Assembly (NCBI GenBank): GCA_023253615.1
Contig: JALRFZ010000606.1
Location: 1 to 9,898 of the forward strand
Direction of reading: 5' to 3'
Source: Verrucomicrobiales bacterium
GTDB taxonomy: Bacteria > Verrucomicrobiota > Verrucomicrobiia > Verrucomicrobiales > DEV007
DNA: 9,898 nt
Shown: positions 4,912 through 9,898 of the stretch, in pieces
Position numbering within the stretch: position 1 is the stretch's first letter
Layout of the letters: every line of letters begins with the position of its first letter
The notes under the pieces: model-generated
What the model was told of the DNA's origin: nothing
What the model saw: only the letters and a program-made list of their open reading frames with translations
Databases searched by the model: none
Position numbers and translations under genes: made by a program

Positions 4912-6483
4912 GGGTGCGGAAGCGGGAGCGGTCGGCTCGGCAGATGACCCGGTTGCCGGAGCAGTTGCCGATTCGGTTGCCGGAGCCGGATCGGCGGGGG
5001 TGGGCGTGGTCGCGGCGGCTTTGGCGGCCTCCTGTTCGGCCTTCTTTTTGGCGATGAGATCCTCCCAGCGGTGGAGGGAGTAGCCTTCACCCAGCCCCCC
5101 GATGTCGGCGAGCAGGGCGGAACATTTCTGGTGCCAGGCCTCCAGATCGGGGGGGCCTTTTTTCTCGTCGGCGCTGCCCGGGAAGATCAGGTAGGTGACG
5201 ATGAGGTCGCTGACAGGCCGGTTGTAGGGCGAGGCCTTCGGATTGATCTGGCGGGCGACGCGCAGCGAGGCTTCGCCGAATTTCCAGCTCGGTCCCGCGT
5301 CGCCGGCGATGGCGGGGTAGAGCTGGCCATCGTGCACCACCACGGCGTGATCGCCGATGGCGGGGCCGAACTCGTTTTCATCACGCCGCCCCAGCAGCGA
5401 GAGCGGGATGACGATGAAAGGATCGGCCTCGGCGATGAGATAGCTCCGCGCCTTCAGGTCGGCGACCTTCGGCTTGTATTCCTCGATCTGGGCGCGGAGG
5501 TAGCGGTTCCGCTCGATGCTCAGACCGGGGACCGCGAACTCTTTCTCGTATTCCTTCAGCTTGGTTTCCCATCTCGCGAGGAGCGGATTCGGCACGCTCG
5601 TGCGCTTCGGCCACCCGTAGCTGGTGAAGGGCTGGTAGAACTGCGACATCGAGATGTAATCGTCGAGCCCCGGCCAGCGGTCGCCGTCGGACCCGTCCGA
5701 GACCACGTCCATCTCCCCTTGGGCGAGGAGCAGCTTCCGCCCCGTGCCCGGATGCTTCGCCTGCAGGATCGTCTCGAGATCGTAGAGATTGTGCCGCGAG
5801 AGGATCTCGTCGATGCGGGTGACGTTCTGCTGGATCCGTTCGGTCTTGAGGTTGTAGAGGTGGTGGAAGAAGGGCGAGACCTCGGCGGCATCGACGAGGG
5901 TGTTGAAATCCTTCAGCATCTTCGGGAGATGGGCGTTGATCGCGGCGAGTTCGGCGGCGGATTCGTTCGGCTTCGGCACCGTCAGGCGCACCTTCATCTC
6001 GATCCCGTAGCTGGATTCGCTCTCGCGCTCCTTCACCGCGGTGTCGCCCGGGGTGGTGACCACCTCGGTCTTCACGGGGATGTCGCTCCAGAGTTTCGCG
6101 ACATCGACCTTTTTCCATTCCACGTAGCCTGAGGGCAGCGGCGGCTTCACCTCGACGATCTTTTCGACGATCTTTTCCACGGGCACTTTGACGATCTTTT
6201 CCACCTCCACGATCCGCTCCTTCGCCGGCTCGTCGGCGGGCCGCACCCGGGCGGGCGCGTCGCCGCCGCCCGTCGATCCACCGAGCCACAAGATGATGGC
6301 CCGTTTCAAGGCCGGACCGTTCCCGGTGAATTTCACCACGGCGAGAGCGGTGCCGAGGGCGATGGCACCCAGCAGCACCATCCACGCGAAGTGGGTGAGA
6401 AACCCGCCCCCGGAGCGCTTGCGAGGCGATCGTCTTCCCGACCCGGGTTTCGGCACGTCGAAAAACTCTTCCTTGTCGTTCAT
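4894..6483 (-). CDS. Membrane-anchored GH75 (chitosanase-like) protein
   Basis: A 529-residue protein counted from the ATG at 6483; a GTG directly before it (6486) would add one residue. A basic N-terminus is followed by one membrane segment (about 28-50), so the rest probably lies outside the cytoplasm. A repetitive EKIV coil (about 89-112) and a helical region come next. The part from about 250 to 436 resembles the GH75 family of endo-chitosanases, which cut beta-1,4-glucosamine polymers: LLLAQGEMDVVSDG near 252-265, then ADPFIVIPLSLL (353-364), then YPAIAGDAGP...GEASL, where D395 and E404 align with the catalytic Asp/Glu pair of the family. A charged helical insert (about 299-349) separates the two halves. 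The tail (from about 479) is rich in Ala, Pro and Thr. GH75 assignment is by motif memory; activity is not proven. It is first in the minus-strand gene series. Confidence 0.7.
   Translation of the reverse strand: MNDKEEFFDVPKPGSGRRSPRKRSGGGFLTHFAWMVLLGAIALGTALAVVKFTGNGPALKRAIILWLGGSTGGGDAPARVRPADEPAKERIVEVEKIVKVPVEKIVEKIVEVKPPLPSGYVEWKKVDVAKLWSDIPVKTEVVTTPGDTAVKERESESSYGIEMKVRLTVPKPNESAAELAAINAHLPKMLKDFNTLVDAAEVSPFFHHLYNLKTERIQQNVTRIDEILSRHNLYDLETILQAKHPGTGRKLLLAQGEMDVVSDGSDGDRWPGLDDYISMSQFYQPFTSYGWPKRTSVPNPLLARWETKLKEYEKEFAVPGLSIERNRYLRAQIEEYKPKVADLKARSYLIAEADPFIVIPLSLLGRRDENEFGPAIGDHAVVVHDGQLYPAIAGDAGPSWKFGEASLRVARQINPKASPYNRPVSDLIVTYLIFPGSADEKKGPPDLEAWHQKCSALLADIGGLGEGYSLHRWEDLIAKKKAEQEAAKAAATTPTPADPAPATESATAPATGSSAEPTAPASAPVTRDP
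6154..6201. repeat. 12-bp direct repeats encoding the EKIV coil
   Basis: gacgatcttttc occurs at 6154-6165, 6166-6177 (in tandem) and 6190-6201. Inside the GH75-like gene it encodes repeated E-K-I-V units, a likely extended coil linking the membrane segment to the outer domain. Confidence 0.85.
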
Positions 6484-6497
6484 CACTTCGAGGCTAG

Positions 6498-6526
6498 ATC
6501 ATCGCAGGGAACCACGCCCCGGACAA
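6498..6526 (-). promoter_or_regulatory. Candidate promoter of the GH75-like gene
   Basis: On the minus strand TTGTCC (6526-6521) is followed by a 17-nt spacer and GATGAT (6503-6498), each a 4/6 match to the sigma70 consensus. It lies in the divergent gap between this gene and the cupin gene. Transcription would begin near 6491, giving a leader of only a few bases. The match is weak. Confidence 0.3.
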
Positions 6527-6575
6527 GTGGAATGCACGCCCTTTCCCCAACCTTGCCACCCTTACCCCGCTCCCG

Positions 6576-6938
6576 ATGATCATCCAGCCCCGCGATGCCC
6601 AGCGCCCCTTCACCACGGCGGACGGATCCACGATCCGCAGCCTCCTCGATCGCACGAACGCCCCCGTGTCGAACCAGAGCCTCGCCGAAGCGAGCCTGCC
6701 GCCGGGTGGCTCGACGCAGCGGCACCACCACCGCCTCAGCGAGGAGTTCTATTACATCCTCGAAGGCACCGGAACGATGGAGATCGACGGGGAAACGCGC
6801 AAGGTCGCACCCGGTGACGCCATCCTCATCCCCGCAGGAGCCTGGCATCAAATCCGGTGCGAAGAAAGTGGCGACAGCCTGCGGTTTTTGTGTTGTTGTG
6901 CCCCGCCCTACTCGCACGACGACACTTATTTTTCGTAG
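6576..6938 (+). CDS. Single-domain cupin protein
   Basis: A 120-residue beta-barrel protein of the cupin_2 type. Motif 1 reads G45..H50-x-H52-x4-E57-x6-G64, and motif 2 reads G80-x5-P86-x-G88-x2-H91. H50, H52, E57 and H91 are therefore the predicted metal ligands. The C-terminal end has three cysteines in a row (106-108) followed by APPYSHDDT, an ending common in this cupin subgroup. Such proteins may be sugar isomerases, dioxygenases or sensors, and nothing here selects among them. The start is the ATG at 6576, preceded by a C-rich stretch without a Shine-Dalgarno. It is divergent from the GH75-like gene and first of the plus-strand series. Confidence 0.85.
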   Translation: MIIQPRDAQRPFTTADGSTIRSLLDRTNAPVSNQSLAEASLPPGGSTQRHHHRLSEEFYYILEGTGTMEIDGETRKVAPGDAILIPAGAWHQIRCEESGDSLRFLCCCAPPYSHDDTYFS

Positions 6939-6996
6939 AAATCCCGAAAGGCTCGCCTAAAGTGCGCGTCTCATCGGTCCTCAACGCCTCCTCCAC

Positions 6997-7311
6997 ATGA
7001 ACCGTCTTCTTCCCGCCCCTCTCCTCGCGCTGCCATTCCTGCTCACCGCCTGTACGCCCGCGGACCGCTTTTCCGTCGGGGGCGTGCCCGGCTGGATCGC
7101 CGATGGCGCCAAGCTCGAGAGCGAGCCCGCCCCGCTGCGTCCCGATCCCGCCATCATCGCCCACGAGGACGAGTCCGGGCCGGTCGCCTTCGAACTGATC
7201 ACCGACCGCCGGGTCTACCCCGCTCCGCCGGTGAGAAAGACCAAGAAGGTTTCCACGACGGATCCGATCGAACGGGGCCGCGACGCGCGGATCCGCCGTC
7301 TCGTGCGTTGA
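6997..7311 (+). CDS. Small predicted lipoprotein of unknown function
   Basis: A 104-residue protein with a lipoprotein signal peptide: M-N-R, then a hydrophobic stretch, then the lipobox L-T-A-C with the modified cysteine at C19. The mature part is short, proline-rich and charged, with a basic C-terminus (RGRDARIRRLVR), and shows no fold I recognise. It starts with the ATG at 6997, 58 nt after the cupin gene, with no Shine-Dalgarno. Membrane attachment is predicted from the lipobox; any role is unknown. Confidence 0.7.
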   Translation: MNRLLPAPLLALPFLLTACTPADRFSVGGVPGWIADGAKLESEPAPLRPDPAIIAHEDESGPVAFELITDRRVYPAPPVRKTKKVSTTDPIERGRDARIRRLVR

Positions 7312-7341
7312 TTTTCGCGGCAGACGCACTCCGCCCCGGCC

Positions 7342-7755
7342 ATGTCGAGCTATTCCCGTTTCCGGACCCGCATCCCGGTGCGACCGGACGACATCGACAT
7401 GAACCGGCATGTCCACAATTCGAAATACTCCGACTATGTCCTCGCCGCCCGCTACGACCAGATGGAGCGCTGCTACGGCATGGCGATGGATGCCTTCCTC
7501 GAACGCGGACTGAGCTGGGTCGTGCGCGCCTCCTACATCGAACACAAGCGGCCCCTCCGCCTCGGCGACATCGCCGAAGTCGAGACCGCCATCGCCGCGA
7601 TCGGGAAGCACGGCGTGAAAGTCGAGTTCGAGATCCTGAAAGAAGCCGATGGCAAGACGGTCGCGAAAGGCTGGTTCGATTACACCCTCGTCTGCGTCGC
7701 GAAAGGACGGCCCCAGATCATTCCGGGGGATGTCGCCGCGATTTATTCCATTTGA
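7342..7755 (+). CDS. Hot-dog acyl-CoA thioesterase (4HBT/YbgC-FadM type)
   Basis: A 137-residue protein with the hot-dog fold. The signature near the N-terminus, RPDDIDMNRHVHNSKYSDYVLAAR (14-37, read in parts), matches the active-site helix region of 4-hydroxybenzoyl-CoA thioesterase relatives, with D19 as the likely catalytic acid and the RHVHN turn after it. The middle (YIEHKRPLRLGD, about 65-76) and the GxxxTxKGWFDYTLV region are also typical. Family members hydrolyse acyl-CoA thioesters in the cytoplasm; chain-length preference cannot be read. The start is the ATG at 7342, 30 nt after the lipoprotein stop. It has the usual length for the family. Confidence 0.88.
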   Translation: MSSYSRFRTRIPVRPDDIDMNRHVHNSKYSDYVLAARYDQMERCYGMAMDAFLERGLSWVVRASYIEHKRPLRLGDIAEVETAIAAIGKHGVKVEFEILKEADGKTVAKGWFDYTLVCVAKGRPQIIPGDVAAIYSI

Positions 7756-7779
7756 TCCGATTTCCTGACATTCACCCCC

Positions 7780-7992
7780 ATGACCCGCGAAGAAGCGATC
7801 GATAAAATCGAAGGAGCCTGCAAGATCATCGCTCTCGAGATGATGAAAGTCACCCCCGCCGCCCGTCACCTCGGCGACGAGGAGACAACGGCCGATGTCG
7901 TCAAGGCCGCCTACCAGCTCACAATCGAACTCGAGGTGATCAAAAAAAAGCTGATCAAGCTGAAAGGGCGCGACGATTCGGCATTGCTTTGA
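7780..7992 (+). CDS. Small helical protein of unknown function
   Basis: A 70-residue protein I do not recognise. It is predicted to be almost wholly alpha-helical, with one helix in the first part (MTREEAIDKIEGACKIIALEM) and a longer one over the second half ending in a basic stretch (EVIKKKLIKLKGR). It has no signal peptide or membrane segment, so it is probably cytoplasmic. The ATG at 7780 lies 24 nt after the thioesterase stop, and the codon use resembles its neighbours, which supports a real gene. The two may be co-transcribed. Confidence 0.65.
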   Translation: MTREEAIDKIEGACKIIALEMMKVTPAARHLGDEETTADVVKAAYQLTIELEVIKKKLIKLKGRDDSALL

Positions 7993-8009
7993 AAACCCCG
8001 CGCGGTTAG

Positions 8010-8030
8010 AAAGCGGGAGAACCCGCTTTT
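8010..8030 (+). terminator. Hairpin with short T tract before the hydrolase gene
   Basis: A perfect 8-bp stem AAAGCGGG/CCCGCTTT (8010-8017 and 8022-8029) with an AGAA loop, ending in TTTTAT. It lies 18 nt after the small gene and its stem ends 6 nt before the ATG at 8036. It may be a weak intrinsic terminator for the upstream genes, or a structure that limits entry into the hydrolase gene. The T tract is short and mostly part of the stem. Confidence 0.5.
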
Positions 8031-8035
8031 ATCCC

Positions 8036-9898
8036 ATGACCCCCGCCCCCCGGCTCCGCCGTCCCACCGTGACCGCGATCTTCGCGGCCGTTTCCTCAGC
8101 GTCCCTGCTCCTCGCGCAAGCGCCCGCCCCCGCGCCGAAAGGCCAGCCGAAATCGCAGCCGGCCCCGCCCCCGGTCGTAGATCACCTCGGCATCAAGCTC
8201 ATCCCGCAGCCGGGCATCCAGATCAAGGCGGAAGACCGTGCCGAACTCGAAGCCGGTGTGACTTCGCTCGGCAAAGAGATCGAAGCACTCCGCGGATCGC
8301 TCGCGGGCCGTGCCGATCAGCTCGCCCTCCTCCCCGACATCGAGATTTTTCACAAGGCCGTCGACTGGGCCCTGCGCTACAACGAGTTCTTCGAGGCGAA
8401 ACAAGTCGAGGTCGCCCGCAAACTACTCGCCCTCGGCCAACAACGGGTCGCGGAATTGAAAGCCGGTCAGCCCGGCTGGCTCGATGATACCGGACTCGTC
8501 GTGCGCGGTTATCGCTCCGCGATCGATGGCTCGGTGCAGCCCTACGGCATGGTCGTGCCCGAAGACTGGAAGCCGGGTGAAACGACGGGACGTCGACTCG
8601 ATTTCTGGTGTCACGGTCGGGGAGAAAAATTGAGCGAGCTCGACTTCCTCAACCAACGCCTCACCAATGTCGGTGAATTCAATCCCGCCGGGGCCTTCAC
8701 CCTGCATCTCTACGGACGCTACTGCAACGCCAACAAGTTCGCCGGCGAGATCGATCTTTTCGAAGCGCTCGACCACGCCGGCGGTTCCTATCCCATCGAT
8801 GCGAACCAACTCGTCATCCGCGGCTTTTCCATGGGCGGCGCGGCCGTGTGGCAGTTCGGCGCGCACTTCGCCGGGATGTGGGCCGCGGTGCAGCCGGGCG
8901 CCGGTTTCGCGGAGACGCGCGAGTTCAACAAGGTCTACGCCGAGGGCAAAGTGCCGCCGACCGCCTGGGAGGAAATCCTCTACCGATGGTATGATGCGAC
9001 CGATTCCGTCGTCAATCTCGAGAACACCACCACCATCGCCTACTCCGGCGAGATCGACGGACAGAAACAGGCCGCCGACATCATGATCCGCTACGCCCGG
9101 AAGAAGAACGGCAACGCGGCGCCACCGGCCGCCGAGCTGAACAAAGTCAATCCCGGCGATGGTTCGCCCAAGGCCGCGGAAGCCAAAGTCGCCGGTCTCT
9201 CGCCCGAGCTCTCCTTCTTCCACGTCATCGGACCGCAGACCCCGCACAAGATCCTCGCCGAAGCGAAACCGGAGGTCGAGTCGCTCGTCAGCGAGGCCCT
9301 GACAAAACACCAACCCGAGCCCGACCGCGTGCGTTTTGTCACCTATTCCCTCATCTATCCCGAGATGGAATGGGTGCGCGTCGAGGGGCTCCGCCAGCAA
9401 TGGGAGCGGAGCGAAGTGACTGCCACGAGAAAGGGCGACCAGATCGTCGCCTCAACCAAAAACGTCACCGCGCTGCGCTTTTCGCCCTCCGCTGCGGTGA
9501 AGTCGGTGACCCTCGATGGCCAAACCCTGCCTGCCTCCGAGGGGCTGGCTTATCACCAGGCCGGAGGCCGATGGACCGCGGGCCCGGCGACCCAAGAGGG
9601 TCTGGTGAAGCGACCGACCCTGTGTGGTCCGGTCGATCACGCCTTCATGTCGTCGTTCCTGTTCGTCCGCCCCACCGGCAAACCGCTCCACGAGAAAACC
9701 GGTAGCTGGGCGAAGGCCGAGCTCGAACACGCCACCGGGTTCTGGCGCAAGGTCTTCCGTGGCGAAGCTCCGGTGAAAGACGACACCGCCATCACCGACG
9801 CCGACCTCGCGGCATCGAACCTCGTGCTCTGGGGCGATCCTTCCTCGAACGCCGTCCTCGCCACGATCCTCACCCGGCTCCCGCTGACGTGGGATACC
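8036..9898 (+). CDS. Secreted alpha/beta-hydrolase, prolyl-oligopeptidase-like, 3' end outside window
   Basis: An open frame of 621 codons from the ATG at 8036 to the window end with no stop. The N-terminus has a signal peptide (basic RLRRP, hydrophobic core about 11-27, probable cut after AQA) and a proline/alanine-rich stretch (about 29-47). A helical region (66-142) precedes the hydrolase domain. The nucleophile is S265 in the elbow GFSMGG, the oxyanion side is probably HGRGE (193-197), the acid may be D341 in SGEIDGQ, and the base H404 in GPQTPHK. The C-terminal part (from about 530, GPVDHAFMSSFLFVRPTG and LVLWGDPSSN) is a conserved extra module that I recall from planctomycete and verrucomicrobial hydrolases annotated as prolyl oligopeptidase family. 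The substrate is unknown; peptide or ester cleavage in the cell envelope is inferred. Confidence 0.85.
   Translation, partial: MTPAPRLRRPTVTAIFAAVSSASLLLAQAPAPAPKGQPKSQPAPPPVVDHLGIKLIPQPGIQIKAEDRAELEAGVTSLGKEIEALRGSLAGRADQLALLPDIEIFHKAVDWALRYNEFFEAKQVEVARKLLALGQQRVAELKAGQPGWLDDTGLVVRGYRSAIDGSVQPYGMVVPEDWKPGETTGRRLDFWCHGRGEKLSELDFLNQRLTNVGEFNPAGAFTLHLYGRYCNANKFAGEIDLFEALDHAGGSYPIDANQLVIRGFSMGGAAVWQFGAHFAGMWAAVQPGAGFAETREFNKVYAEGKVPPTAWEEILYRWYDATDSVVNLENTTTIAYSGEIDGQKQAADIMIRYARKKNGNAAPPAAELNKVNPGDGSPKAAEAKVAGLSPELSFFHVIGPQTPHKILAEAKPEVESLVSEALTKHQPEPDRVRFVTYSLIYPEMEWVRVEGLRQQWERSEVTATRKGDQIVASTKNVTALRFSPSAAVKSVTLDGQTLPASEGLAYHQAGGRWTAGPATQEGLVKRPTLCGPVDHAFMSSFLFVRPTGKPLHEKTGSWAKAELEHATGFWRKVFRGEAPVKDDTAITDADLAASNLVLWGDPSSNAVLATILTRLPLTWDT

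Noticed and set aside
5071..6132. A plus-strand frame of 353 codons opposite the GH75-like gene
   Set aside because: It is a shadow of the minus-strand gene, with Arg/Asp/Val-rich content and no recognisable domain.
6939..6996. Possible terminator between the cupin and lipoprotein genes
   Set aside because: No stem-loop with a T tract could be made out.
6826..7869. A minus-strand frame of 347 codons opposite the cupin, lipoprotein and thioesterase genes
   Set aside because: It runs across three plus-strand genes with family motifs and across the gaps between them, and shows no motif itself.
8423..9400. A minus-strand frame of 325 codons opposite the secreted hydrolase
   Set aside because: The plus strand has the signal peptide and GFSMGG nucleophile motif; this frame is an antisense artefact.

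Overview
The window is GC-rich chromosomal DNA from a bacterium, most likely a member of the Verrucomicrobiota (or a near relative in the PVC group). This is inferred from the gene families: a planctomycete/verrucomicrobial type of secreted alpha/beta-hydrolase, a membrane-anchored GH75 chitosanase-like protein, and an IF-3 with a long acidic tail. Another hint is that almost no gene has a Shine-Dalgarno sequence; most start codons follow a short C-rich stretch. No ribosomal RNA or other marker is present, so the assignment is tentative.

Left half, minus strand (read from about 6.5 kb down to 1). A membrane-anchored GH75-like protein is followed after 10 nt by a Dpp/Opp-type ABC ATPase. After about 107 nt comes thrS (threonyl-tRNA synthetase), then infC (translation initiation factor IF-3), then a HAD phosphatase 15 nt after infC. 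The thrS-infC order matches the classical thrS-infC-rpmI-rplT cluster, but here rpmI and rplT are replaced by the HAD gene. Beyond it lies a visibly less GC-rich VapBC-type toxin-antitoxin pair with its own promoter and a palindromic operator; the toxin runs off the window at base 1.

Right half, plus strand (6.58 kb to the end). Five genes lie in one direction: a single-domain cupin, a small lipoprotein, a hot-dog acyl-CoA thioesterase, a 70-residue helical protein of unknown function, and a large secreted alpha/beta-hydrolase that is open at the window end. A perfect 8-bp hairpin with a short T tract sits just before the hydrolase start codon.

Coding density is high and the longest gap between genes is about 135 nt (thrS to infC). 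No tRNA, rRNA, CRISPR array, insertion sequence or prophage was seen. The points most worth a second look are a possible AUC start of infC behind the only strong Shine-Dalgarno in the window, a ThrRS with no TGS domain but with a Cys-containing catalytic insertion, a GGGTCAC heptamer array at the GH75/ABC gene junction, and the GH75-ABC pairing. I do not see convincing evidence for a wholly new multi-gene system.
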